DNA from: Kalmusia sp. IMI 367209
Taxonomy: Eukaryota; Ascomycota; Dothideomycetes; Pleosporales; Didymosphaeriaceae
Assembly (NCBI GenBank): GCA_027946365.1
Contig: JAPEUQ010000005.1
Coordinates: 1 to 64,000 of the forward strand
Reading direction: 5' to 3'
Length of the DNA: 64,000 bases
Shown: positions 35,320-46,500 of the stretch, piece by piece
Layout: the number at the start of each line of letters is the position of its first letter
How positions within the stretch are numbered: the stretch's first letter is position 1
Made by a program: the position numbers and the translations under genes
Notes under the pieces: model-generated
What the model was told of the DNA's origin: nothing
Seen by the model: the letters and a program-made list of their open reading frames with translations, nothing else
The model's database searches: none

Positions 35320-36660
35320 ATTTTTTTTTTCCCGATGCTCGATGCAGTCATAACAGTTGAGCCTTCTGTTGTGGCCTAGCATGGATTTCGAATATCTTAT
35401 GTTTCTTCTTGTAATATTACAAGACGAGCTCTAAATAGCTTCTCTACAGTATGATTTGACGAATGCCTGCCCCTGCCTTATAGTCACACATTACTCCAAC
35501 AATTTCATCACTTGCGTTATTAGTGACTAGTCACATAATTGCCGAGTTCAGTTCCAGTTCTAGATCAGAGGATCATGTAGACGACCACAAGGCTGGAAGC
35601 GCCATTACCAAATACTACGTGGGGGTTCGAATTCATAGCCGGAAATGGCACCAACCGCCTGCGGCGGATGTATGCAAGAGCCACAAAATCATAGCCTGCA
35701 GCAAGGCTCTACGCATTATTGCACGCCATAGTGTAAGAGTCGGAGTGCAGATGGTTGGAAATAGAGTCTGATGCGACACAGACGCACAAATCCCCAAAGG
35801 TATCCGTGTACTTCGCAATAATTACGAGTTCCAGAGGTAGCTTTCACCGGGATTACGTAGCATGCGTTTTCATCATATCGAACAGAATCCAACAGTATTC
35901 ATCTATCAATCAGCCAATGCAACATGTGACACCATTTGCCTTGAAGCAAGTATTTTATCCTGCATGTGCGGTTCGTAACGTCCAATCGTTGTGGCCAACA
36001 ACTTAACATACAAATGCAGTTGCGTACCAAAGTGGAAACTCACATATAGAAAGAAATTTATCGGTACAATGATTCGTTGATATATGAGGGCCTGACACAT
36101 GACCCTGGCGATCAGGCTCAAAATCATGTATATATCACCTGCTGAGCAGCAGAAACGAGCCCTCCATTGAATTGCAAAATCTTCATGCGCCACTCATACA
36201 GCCTTCGAAACCCAAATTACAATAGTGAGTATCCTGTAGGACTCTAGAGAGCTGACAAGTTGTGAAGCGACTCTTGCACTTCCCGCTGTGAATCCTGTCA
36301 TCAACAACGCCAAGGAGCAACCTTGGAAGGCTTTTCTCAACGAGTCAAAAGATAGCACGTTTGAGGCTAAGGATGGTCAAGATGATGTTTTGCGCCTGAA
36401 GACCTAAAAGGATGAGCATGGTCTCGAAAGTTGATCGGATTATATTGAGAATGGGAACGAGCAAGCCTCTTATGGACAGTCAGGTCCTGATTTTCTGTTC
36501 TACAGCCCTAAATATGGGATATCTTGCTCTTTGCTGATAAGTTCACTTGATTTAATCTGGGCTGCACTAGCCCACCAACCCCTGTGTGAATCGTAATGCC
36601 AGTTTTGAACTATATAATTGCCGTCATTCACCTACTTGACTGGAACTTTGCATCTCTCCA
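35320..36660. other. Intergenic region with no convincing gene
   Basis: No frame here resembles a known family. Open frames up to 95 codons exist on both strands (for example 35,906-36,193 minus) but overlap each other and lack introns or motifs. A short plus-strand run near 36,280-36,405 (NAKEQPWKAFLNESKDSTFE) reads plausibly as protein and ends in a stop, possibly a decayed exon of unknown origin. Confidence 0.4.
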
Positions 36661-36686
36661 CCTCAGCCTCGCCTCCAACAGCTGAC

Positions 36687-37403
36687 AAGATGGTGACCGC
36701 CACTTTGACTTTCATCAATTCTCTTTCGCTTTACAATACTGAGAGAGCATATTTTTTGAGATTCCCAGCCACAGAGGAATCCCAGTCACTCCGTAAAACC
36801 AATCTCAAGTATAGCACACAACCCAATATTGTGTTTCAATATGTGCGAGAACCAGGATTGCAGACTTTTTCCCTCAAAAGCAACGCATTCGAATTCCTGT
36901 ACTATGAGTCTCGAGCATCTCTTCATGAAATGAACGCGGACGTTGAGTTTTACTGCCGTGAGATCACTGACCTGGTATCGCAAAAGTGCGCTGCTGCGTA
37001 TATGATCTGCTATGATTTTCAAGTGCATATTCGCTGTTATTGGCTATTACTACCATTATTGGGTAATATGATTTCACTCACTCAGCTTGGACGAAGCAAT
37101 TTGGGAGTCTCTGCATATGAGGAAGACGAAGAGACGGAACGTACGGTCGCAGCGCCACCAGTGCTCCTTGTGAATCTCAATCACACAGTAGATGGAGGAC
37201 CTAAGCGCGTGCCAAAGGTATGGACGTACTTTCGTCATCTTTATACTTACTTGCAAGAACGGAGAGTTTCAGCATTGAGAAAGAAGCGCTACTCGAGCCG
37301 CCGTGCAGTAAGCGATTGTCTTTTGAGCTTAGGGTATTGGATGAGAATTCTCAGGTGTTATCGACTGTGCCGCATTAGACGCTGTGTAGTACATCGAGTC
37401 TAA
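36687..37403 (+). pseudogene. Second AsaB/CmcJ-type family remnant, N-terminal part only
   Basis: An open frame of 261 codons (from 36,618) contains an internal start at 36,687 giving MVTATLTFINSLSLYNTERA, the usual way proteins of the AsaB-type hydroxylase/desaturase family begin. LRKTNLKYSTQPNIVFQYVR and a YYESRASLHEMN block follow. A likely intron (37,022-37,084) separates ICYDFQ from the block LVNLNHTVDGGPKRV, which aligns with the family's HVD(H/Q)x(3-4)GGPKRV motif but lacks its His and Asp. After a second GTATGG...GCAAG segment (about 37,220-37,259) the similarity stops and the remaining frame is unrelated. I call it a truncated pseudogene. It may have come from the same parental gene family as the remnant 1.4 kb upstream. 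Confidence 0.5.
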
Positions 37404-39560
37404 TACTGTTTTAGCATAGTGAATGCCCGGATCTAGTCAATGCAGGTTGCGGCGCGGGCGAGGTTCGCACAACTGGAATAGCTGGGGACTGAGCCCGGCC
37501 AGCGCCATGGCCTCGACAGACTGCCATCACAGGCCATCACATACCATCATAGTCATAGACCGCTGTTGTCTCTTGATCCGTCGCGGCTATCTTGGATAGA
37601 TCCAGACAACTTCTGGCCCCGACCTATCTGCAGTTTCTGCTTGAGCGTCCGAGCATCGATATAGCAGCCATGCAACTTCTCCACCTCGACCAGTCTGAGA
37701 GTCATGTCCTGACAGTTTTGCAGCAAATTTGTTCCGCCATATGCTATCCTTTCACATAGATGGGGAAATCCCCTATTCTAAGGTTATTCTTAAGATCTAG
37801 GAAGCAACGCCTGTAACGAGAAGACAGTTATTAAAACATTGAATACTATGCCACGTAGGCGGTCCAAGATAAGCTCTAGTACTGTTATTTCGACGAATGT
37901 CGTATTGATAATAGAACTATCGTGAGTCCTCACATTCGACTAACTTAATAAATCGTTAGTATAAGAGTGTAGCAAGATGTCATGTATTTCCATTTGATGT
38001 TTTGGCGTCGACTATGACTAAGACACACTAATGAACTGACTGGAAAGCATCTTTACGCACAAGAAAATGATTTGAATTGAGGCTAGATGCTTTAGAACGT
38101 GCTGTGCTGTAATTGATTGAGTTCTTTCTGGTGAAGGACGATAAAAAGGCGATAAACAGTCGCTTGTACCCAATACATAAGGTAATTGGCAGGTATGTAG
38201 CGGAGAGAAAGAGATAGCCTTCGAACCGCGAAATAAAGGAGGAAGACATTTTATACTGCCTTCTTGGAATGCTCCATGTCTTCATGTCTGTCTCTTACGT
38301 TGAGAGAAAGGAGAAAGCAATGGGGAGACCCCTTGTTGAAGTAGAAGTAGCAAATAGCGCACCATATATCATTCCGTTTTCCTGGAATGATTTTTTTGTG
38401 GGTGAGGTGTCATAAATGAGCTTCGAATTAACTCGCGCTATTTCCGGGCTTGCCGTCTCAGCAACAGGTTACGCAGACATGGCGCTGCAGAAAAGGTTTA
38501 CATATAGATTGATTCAAATCGACCCCGTATTAGAAGTAGGCGCCGAATGTCCGGTATCAAAGACTAAACATTATACTGGCACAAGTTTTCTTTAGTCCTG
38601 ACGCGTTCTTTAGTCGCCCAATCCATACACAAACGCGTAGATCAGATACAGAGTCATGCCTGAAAGTCCTTCTTAAGCTTTAGACCGATCCTTGTAGGTG
38701 TGTCGACCTGCCGGCCTTACTTCATGAAAGTTTCTTGTGCCGTTCCTCTTAATGAGTTGGAGCAGGCAGCGTCAGGTCGATGCGCAAGAGCGCTGCACGC
38801 TTTCATCTCAGATAGCATTTTGTCGACGCCAATCAGCGACTACATGGCTTTGGGTTAGACATATGCAGCCCGTGATTCAGATGCAGGGAGGAGAAAGGGA
38901 TATATGGGTCAGATGGCACCACAAACAAGGCGGACCTACTATCCTATAAGAACCGGGCAGGCCGATATGCTGATTGTTGTCTAGGCTCTTCGCCCGCTGT
39001 ACTTCTGCAGGGAGACTGTTCTCCTGTTACAGCACAATGTTGTTCATTTGCTGCATGTACAAACTAGAATGCAAGGCAAAGGATCGTTCTCGGGTGACAA
39101 TACTCATACTAGCCGCACCTCGATGCAGTCAATACGATCTTAGTGCTTGAACAGGTCCCCAATACTGCCGATGAATCAAGCGGGCATTACATGTCAGGTC
39201 ATCGGTCAGACAGAATGATCAGCACTCTCTTGTCGTAGTACGTCATCACGGTCATTCACGTGAGTGCTAAACACCATCGATACCGTTAGCAACTCGTTCG
39301 TAACGTAGGCTAGTCAGTGCGGCCTCATTCTATGGCTAATGAGCAACACATACGGATCATCCCGCTAAGCTTACTTACTCCCAGACGAATGCCTACCCTA
39401 TGATATAGTCATATCTGTGCGGTGCTATAAAACGCAATGATGCCGATACATAGGCGCCACTGGTATCCGTGGAGGTACAATCTGAGTTATCGACGCGACG
39501 TAATGCCATTAGAGATGCTCACTTGTAAGTTTTCAATATACTCACTGAACCATTGAAGCT
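37404..39560. other. Intergenic region with no convincing gene
   Basis: Both strands hold only short open frames (85 codons at most) without motifs, introns or family resemblance. Stretches rich in CATCACA/CATCATA occur at 37,530-37,550. I see no RNA gene or terminal repeat. Confidence 0.4.
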
Positions 39561-39564
39561 GGTC

Positions 39565-40034
39565 TTAAGCTTTCTTGCCACCGCGGACTGGAAGAAACTC
39601 CAAGTCGCATGTAAAGCATCTCGCCGTATCGCGGGCTCTATTCTTGCAAAATATGCCTTTCACGCTCAGCACGGATGGCATGAAGAGCCTCGTCAAGACT
39701 ACTAAGGACAAATGATGCAGCTCCGTACAAAGGGGAACGCATATTCCCATACCAGCCTGGCCAGAGTGCTTTGAACCTAACCCCACAACTCGCCCAAAGT
39801 TTAAATTTCGTAGAGCCGTCACACCTTCTACCGCTCCTGCAAGCTGTCGATCAATCCCAAGCCTCCAGCAGACGCGCCAAAATCCCCACTGTATGTATCG
39901 GTATCGGTAAGAACTTGCTGTATCAGTTCCAAAGGCGAGATTTCGAGCTCTCCCAGGTTCGAGATGATACTTAGTAAATTCGTCATCGTTGATATCGCGA
40001 GACCTCCGCTGATATCCAAGTGAATAGCCTTCAA
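39565..40034 (-). pseudogene. Possible F-box/LRR-like fragment
   Basis: On the minus strand a frame beginning at 40,034 reads HLDISGGLAISTMTNLLSII, then SNLGELEISPL, which recalls the leucine-rich segments of fungal F-box proteins. Downstream, a different frame reads RFKALWPGWYGNMRSPLYG and then SLDEALHAIRAERE, again plausible protein. The pieces are in two frames with stops between them. The assignment is weak; it could also be an unrelated decayed gene. Confidence 0.25.
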
Positions 40035-40661
40035 TAAAAGTCCCTCAGATTGAGGATGTAGTCGTTAAGGACTTGGAGACTCGGGTAATCTCCTACCCAT
40101 GCGTCTTAACGCCCCATATCGGAGTTCGAGAGTTTGGCGATGAGTGAATGAATGATGATCATTTCCGAGATTTAAGATTGAGTGCAGTCATATGTGCGCC
40201 TGTGGGTCTATAAGAGTTGCTAATATGAGCTCAAAGCATTATATGGTCTTAAGTGTGGTTATACCTTCTGTATATGCAAATTCTAATATTATTTCTGAAG
40301 TAAATATATTCAAAGAATCAATAAACGTAGAATGAATACTCAATATCAGTAGTCTCCACTTAGTGTAGTGTTCACTACAGTAGATATACTAGAGCGAAAT
40401 ACCTATAGCGATCTCTATCAAGACCCTCCTACTACATGGTCATACCCTATATACTCTACCCTCGAAGATACCCTGTAAACTAAATTTGCACTCACATTAT
40501 CGACCTTATGTTATATAGACTTACGTATTCAAGACCCACACTAGTCTCTGCTGTATTTAGCTCCGTACAAGCAACGTTTGCATTCTCCAACTCCACGACA
40601 TTCACCTGAGGCCCGACGTAATCAAGAATCTAACAATCTTTCAGGAGATAACACAAATTAT
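40035..40661. other. Intergenic region between convergent features
   Basis: About 600 bp without a coding frame. It lies downstream of the phosphotransferase stop and probably holds its 3' untranslated region. Confidence 0.4.
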
Positions 40662-41624
40662 CTACCATGCCCAGGCATCAACCGTAAGGGGAACCAACGC
40701 TTTCTCACTCTCCAGCTCGGCCGCGTATTTGTCACCGCCTAGTCTCCACACCAACTTGTTCCACCAAAAATCTTTAGGGCCGAATCTTAACGGTGTAGTA
40801 AACTCCCAATAATCCGGATACCAGCCTGCAGACTCCCAGTCCAGGAACCCCGAGATGTGACCATCTAGAACCATAATATTGTGATGCTTAAGGTCGCCAT
40901 GAGTAAAGACGATTGGATGCCGCATTTTCCGCAGTCTTCCAGCAATTTCCACTGTCTCTTCGAACTTTTCCCGAGTTTCGAAACTGTGGCTGGAGATGGA
41001 ACTGAAGAGATGGTCGTTGAATTCCAATTCAGATTCACACGGTCCGACTGCATGACTGGGAATGCGCACGCTCCTGACTGCTGTACCTAACACTGAATAG
41101 ATCTGGTCTTTGCCCGATGGGTGCAACCAATTTCGCATGACTTGCAGGATGCACTGTAGTTCTGCGAAAATGCTCTCTCGCTCGTCATCGGTCATTCGCT
41201 CATACGAATCAGGGTCGCCCAGGTCTTTTCCCGGTATGCGGGTCATAAGTATTGACACCGGTGCATGAGGTGCGTCGGGATGCTCGCCGTATGAGACAAT
41301 CTTTGGCACTGGAAAGCCTGCAGACCGCGCTATCATGGTTGCCGCTACTTCTTCAAGCCTCGTGCCGTCTGACCATTTTAATACCAGTCCAAATGGAAGG
41401 GCCGCGATCTGATTGTCAAATGGAATGCCACACCAATGGCAGTAGTAGCTCGAGAAAGAACGAAGGTAATGATGCAATAATCCCAAAGCTCGACGAAAAT
41501 TTGGAGAGAAAAGGCGCGGTGTTGATGGAATTGATGACGCTAGATCAACAGACCCAAGGTCTTGATGAGGCCAAGTATAGGTAGGTAAGAGAACTTTAGG
41601 TATGAGGTGCCGAAGCCAATTCAT
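40662..41624 (-). CDS. APH-family (aminoglycoside phosphotransferase-like) kinase
   Basis: A single uninterrupted frame encodes a kinase-fold protein of the fungal APH/choline-kinase-like family. The catalytic loop reads FTHGDLKHHNIMV and the metal-binding motif GFLDWESAGWYPDYWE lies shortly after. The N-lobe has VLKWSDGTRLEEVAATMI, and RIPGKDLGD forms the linker region. I choose MNWLRHL at 41,624 as the start (320 residues); the frame is open to 41,780 (372 residues), but those extra residues look unlike the family. Substrates of fungal APH proteins are mostly unknown. This is one of the few intact genes next to several pseudogenes. Convergent or tail-side context gives no further hint. Confidence 0.85.
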   Translation of the reverse strand: MNWLRHLIPKVLLPTYTWPHQDLGSVDLASSIPSTPRLFSPNFRRALGLLHHYLRSFSSYYCHWCGIPFDNQIAALPFGLVLKWSDGTRLEEVAATMIARSAGFPVPKIVSYGEHPDAPHAPVSILMTRIPGKDLGDPDSYERMTDDERESIFAELQCILQVMRNWLHPSGKDQIYSVLGTAVRSVRIPSHAVGPCESELEFNDHLFSSISSHSFETREKFEETVEIAGRLRKMRHPIVFTHGDLKHHNIMVLDGHISGFLDWESAGWYPDYWEFTTPLRFGPKDFWWNKLVWRLGGDKYAAELESEKALVPLTVDAWAW

Positions 41625-41809
41625 TATTGTCGTATGTACGAAGGACAGGTAATATTTGTATTGAGGATGTGGCAGTTGTGTTGTCCGTTGAAGGGTTGCG
41701 TCCGAATATTTTGCCTGTGAAAACTGGATACCAGGCATAAGTGAGTGTGTTCCCACACCCCCTATGGCGCCGAAGTTCAATTCTAGAATGTCTTTTCGTT
41801 TCGTTCACG

Positions 41810-42690
41810 TCAAGTCCGTCTTTGGCAAGGAGCCGCGCGCGCGCCCCCCTCTGTAAGCAGGATGTGTCTGGAACTATTAAGAGAAGGTCCAGATCTGGAA
41901 TGAACAGATCACATACCTCGTGACTTATGAGTAATAGCTTAACAGTATCGAGTTGTTTGCGTGGTGGTAAAAAGCTGCCTTACAGTCGCGGAGAGGGTTC
42001 CGTTTGAGGTTTTGGGGTGACGCTACGCCGCTCCTTTTAAAACCCCGGGCGCACGAGCCACTATGCCAAGACATACAAGCCAAATGAACATTTAGAATGT
42101 TTGACTAGATTGGTTTTCTCCACAGTGGTCACACCTACGTGTAGTTTACTATCCGCAACGCGGATGATGTTTGCATCGCAATGGCGCTGAATATTACAAT
42201 TGTTTCTTTACCATGCTCGTTTTATATGTAGAACTATGCTGCTGTTGCTTTTGAACTGGATTTATTTCATTTCGAAGATTGTATTGTCGTCATAGGAAGA
42301 ACGAGAGAAACTGAAACTCGGGCAATGTATCTGTCGTGGGTATCAAGGTAGTATCTGGAAGCTACTCTCTTATAGTTATAAGCATCACTTTTCTGGACTA
42401 CATATAAGTTGAGTAGAGAGAATCATAAGTGTGTATGTGTAAAAAATGCAGTTATATCAAAGTTCCAGTACTCTGAGCTCGTGTATATAACATTGAGCAA
42501 AATTTATGCCATTTACTCTTATTGCAAGTCTCATCCACTCATTGACTTAACGATAGTTCCATGTCACTCAAGTTCCAACCTTCTACTCTTGATAACCTAA
42601 CAAAATATCTGACCGGGTCCATCTTACTTCTAAATTAATCCTATCTACCTCATCGTCTCACCTCGCAAACAATTTCACGGTAAAAGGATC
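41810..42690. other. Upstream region of the APH gene, no other gene seen
   Basis: The 200 bp before the APH start contain a GC-rich patch (CGCGCGCGCGCCCC at about 41,836-41,849). The remainder has only short frames without resemblance to any family. The region probably includes the APH promoter, reading leftward. Confidence 0.4.
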
Positions 42691-42699
42691 CGCCAACGA

Positions 42700-43240
42700 C
42701 TAATACCCGTGCGCCTCCGATGCAGATAATGCCCCGAACCACTCTTCTTCAATTGGCTCGATAATTTGGTGATTCCTTAACATAGCGTCCAGATCTAGCC
42801 CTATATCGCACGTCATACTCTCTCTAACGAACTTACTTACCTTTTGCCGTATACGGTTCCGCTCTAAAGCCGAATAAGCCTGACCCGTAAAGCTCGATGA
42901 AGCGAATAAATGGCGTAGGTACCGCACCGAGAACGAGAATATTAAAAGCATGGGTCTGCCGTTCTTGGTCATGACTCTGTGGAGCATGGGAAAAGAGCTT
43001 TAAGTACCCCATTGGGCGTGTGGCCTCCACTTTTGCCAGCATGATAGGTGGTGAGGTTTTAAAATAGGAAGTAGTAATGTCGCAGGCGGTGCCGCCGCAT
43101 GCCTCTTGTCCAGGAGACCGAAATTGAGCCCCCGTCGGTACTCTCATGCCGCATAAGCTAGCCTGAGGTAGGGAACTCAATGGTAGAGACGGAAGCTGAC
43201 ATAGCAGCCGCTGAGGGAGTTTAGGGATAGTGTTTGTCAT
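42700..43240 (-). CDS. Unrecognised protein, probably one gene in two frames
   Basis: A frame from 43,240 gives 135 residues (start MTNTIPKLPQRLLCQLPSLP; later RPMGYLKLFSHAPQSHDQER and TPFIRFIELYGSGLFGFRA). An overlapping frame continues to 42,700 with KFVRESMTCDIGLDLDAML and EPIEEEWFGALSASEAHGY. The protein-like character passes from the first to the second frame around 42,835, where the sequence AAAGGTAAGTAAG occurs. Either a small frameshift or an intron I could not place joins them. No signal peptide, membrane segment or domain was recognised. It lies 300 bp beyond the end of the pectinesterase gene, on the same strand. Confidence 0.4.
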
Positions 43241-43551
43241 GAAAGAAATAGCAGCGGTAATGAGATCCGAGCAGCTAGTATAGATGAGGTAGAGGAGTGC
43301 AGAATAGTGGGGTCACGTTAAGGTAAAATAATTACTATCATTGTGTTAATGAGATTTTCATTCTATTAAATAGCAAGACTATTGAAGAATGATTCAAGGG
43401 TACAAGAATAATTGTAATAACTATCTAAAAGTACCCCAAAAAAAATTCGAACCTGGTTTATATATTCAATAATAAAAGGATTTATTAGATATTAGATATT
43501 ACTGAACTGAATACTACCTGGACATTGATTCTTTTCCATCTACGAGTATAC

Positions 43552-46500
43552 TTACGTACCACAGGTAGGAACATTCTTCTTCGTTGTGGTTGCCCAGCTT
43601 GTCACAGTATGTGCCTGCTTGACTGAAGTGGTCTTGTAGATTGTTGACTGGTGGGTCACGGTTGCTGTGGGTTCCAGTGATAGCGTGACGGTCTTCCATA
43701 CGATGGAGGTGCTTGCAGGGAGCGTCATCGTACTCTTGACTACGGTATCTTTGCTATATGTCTTTGTGATGGTCTGTGTAGGTAAAATCGTGGTGCTCTT
43801 GACGGACATAAGCTTGATGCTCGTCGTCGTTGGGCCTGCTACTGTGGTGGTGGACGCGGATGTTGACGTAGCTGTCACAGTCCGAAGCACAGTCGATGTA
43901 GACTTTTTGAGGGTCGTGATTTTGCCGGTCTCGCTTGTCTTGATAGTAGACACTGTCGTTGTCGATCCCTGTAGCGTCGTGGTTGTATACTTGATGCTCG
44001 TTGAGTAGCTAGTGCTAGAGACAGTGGCGGGTCTAAGAGAAACGGTATCAGTGGAGGTAAGAGTCGTATAAATGTCGGACGTGTAAGTTGTACCCGGAAT
44101 AGTTATGGCTGACGTCTTGATATTTGTAGTGAGTGGAGAAGTGATGGTAACAGTCACGGTCAAGACAGAGGCGGCCCGACCAACAAGCTGCTCAGTATTG
44201 CGCGGTCGGAGGGTATCTTCAGGTTCCCAGGACCGAACGCGAAGCTTGTTGGCAGTTGGTATACAAGTGATAGTTGTCGTGCTCTTCTTTGTTGTTGTTG
44301 CAGTCGTGTAGGCTGTCGAATAAACAGTCGTGGGCTTTGCCTCAACAGTAGTCTTTGCATCGCTTCCAAGAGTCTTCGTAGTCGTGCTCGTAGCTTTGAT
44401 TGCCTTTGACGTGGTTGTGTATAAGCTTGTGAAGGTGTTTCCTTTTGAGATGGTGATAGTATTCGGATTCGGTGTCAACGTTGTCAACGTTGTAGTTGTA
44501 GAAGTGATCTCCATAGTTGAAGCTTTTCCTGTAGTTGTCTTGACATTGTAGACCAGTGATTCTTGCGTGACGGTCGATGTCTTGACAGCCGGGTCTGGCG
44601 TCACGGTCGAGGCAACGTCCACATATGAGGTAGATGTTTGCGTAACAGTCTTATCAGGCTCGGTAACTGTGGAAGTTAGAATCGCCGTTGTCTTCTCCAC
44701 AGTAGTCCTCGTAGTCGGCAAGGGAGTGATCGTAGTCCCTACAACCAGAGTTGTAGTGTGAAGCTTTGTCAGCGTCATGTCGGGGATCGTGGTGGTTATA
44801 GAGAGCGTAGCCTTGATTGTGGAAATTTTGGTGGTGGTCACTGTGACTGTTGAGGTGGAAAGCGAAGTGGAGGTGGAGCTTGCTACCGATGTCGACAGAA
44901 CTGAGCTAGTTGATTGAGTTGGAATGATGACGGTTCCAGCCGAGAACGGAGCTCCATGCACCAACGTCATGTTGATCCACGAAATGGATGCAAAGAAGCT
45001 GGCCAACTCGAACTGCGCTGCAGAAGCAGCAGTAAGCTGGGTGGCAAATGAGGCGCGACCAGATGTTGACGAACCAGGGCCGTAGTTGGCCATCTCACCA
45101 AAGATAACGCCATCAGTTTGGGGAGCAGACTTTGACCATGGCTCCCACCCTACGGCTTCAATACAAGAGCCAAGATAGCTCTCAATGAAAGCAACGCGGG
45201 CGTAATTGTTCCAGGGCCGGCCAAGAGAGATCTCAGAATAAGGACCGCCGGTGACAGGGGCCACTGTGCACTGATCGAACACAAAGCCGGCGGCAGTGGT
45301 GTTCGTAGCCCGTTTGCTTGCTGTCAGTGAGACATCATCTGTGTTTGGTGATATGGTGGTATTTAGGAAATACCCCGCTCCGCTTCCCCAGATCATGTCT
45401 ATGCTGCCTTGAATTAAAGAATTCGAGGCAAAAAAATATCCATTGATGAGGAGGGCATCCTGGTTGCCATATACCTGGCATCCATAGAGCGAGGCATACT
45501 TGCTGCTCTTAACACCAAAACCAAGAGTAGCGAAGCTGCATTCATGTCAGCAATCTGAATAACTTGGGGTCAATATGAACTTACTTCTTTGCAGTGCCAT
45601 AGGTATTAGCAAAGTTGATGTTGATGGCCTGGAAGTAATTTCCAGTGGCATAGACAGTAGCGGAATCCGAGTTGGATGCATCTGCTTGGGTATCGATACC
45701 ATGAGCATAGGTGATTGTGACCTGATTTTGAGTGTAATCCTCAGTAGCAACAGAGTAGCCCACGAATATTGTCGTACCAGACTTATTCAGCACAAGTTTC
45801 TCCTCGTAAACACCAGGATAGATGAAGACAGTCGCAGTGATCTTACTGGATGCGGGTAGAGCGTCCACAGCTGATTGGATTGTGCCATAAGTTGTTTTTC
45901 CTTCAATGGCAGTCTTGGATACGATGTAAGCTCCGGCCGGTGGTGTAGTTCCGTCATACGTGGTAGTGGTATTTCCGGTTCCACCAGTGGACGCGGAAGT
46001 TGGCTGAGGAGTAGATATGTTGTCCCAGTAGGTCATGTCGATCCAGTCGATGCTGTCCATAACTGTCGCAAGAGGGTACGAATCGCTTGTAAGCAGCGTG
46101 CAGTTTTGCCAGGCTATTCTAGCCGCAGCGTTGTTCTCCCAATTACCGGGTCCAGAATTGTTGTACTCGGCGAACGTAATGTGGTCCGTGTTCGGGCTAG
46201 TGGTTCCCCAGACCTTCCAACCAGATGGGTGAATGATGTTAGTCAGATAGCTGTTCTTTACGACGACTGTTGCATAATTAGAGTATGGTCTTCCAAGGTA
46301 TACACTCTGAGTCAAGTCCACTGTCGCACTATCTGCTGCCTTGAAGAGACACTGATCAAAAATGTAGCCACCAATGGCTGCAGATGACGCACGGCTCTGG
46401 GCGGTGATAGCCGACTTCGCCCGCTGGGCACCAATTGTACATCCCTTGAAGTAGGCCTTAGAGTAGCCCCAGATAAAGTCAATAGCACCCTCTATGTATG

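Noticed and set aside
35906..36193. 95-codon minus-strand frame as a gene
   Set aside because: No homologue, intron or motif; overlapping frames of similar length exist on the other strand.
43667..44761. Plus-strand Val-rich open frames opposite the pectinesterase tail
   Set aside because: They are the antisense of Thr/Ser-rich codons; composition explains them and no start context, intron or motif supports a gene.
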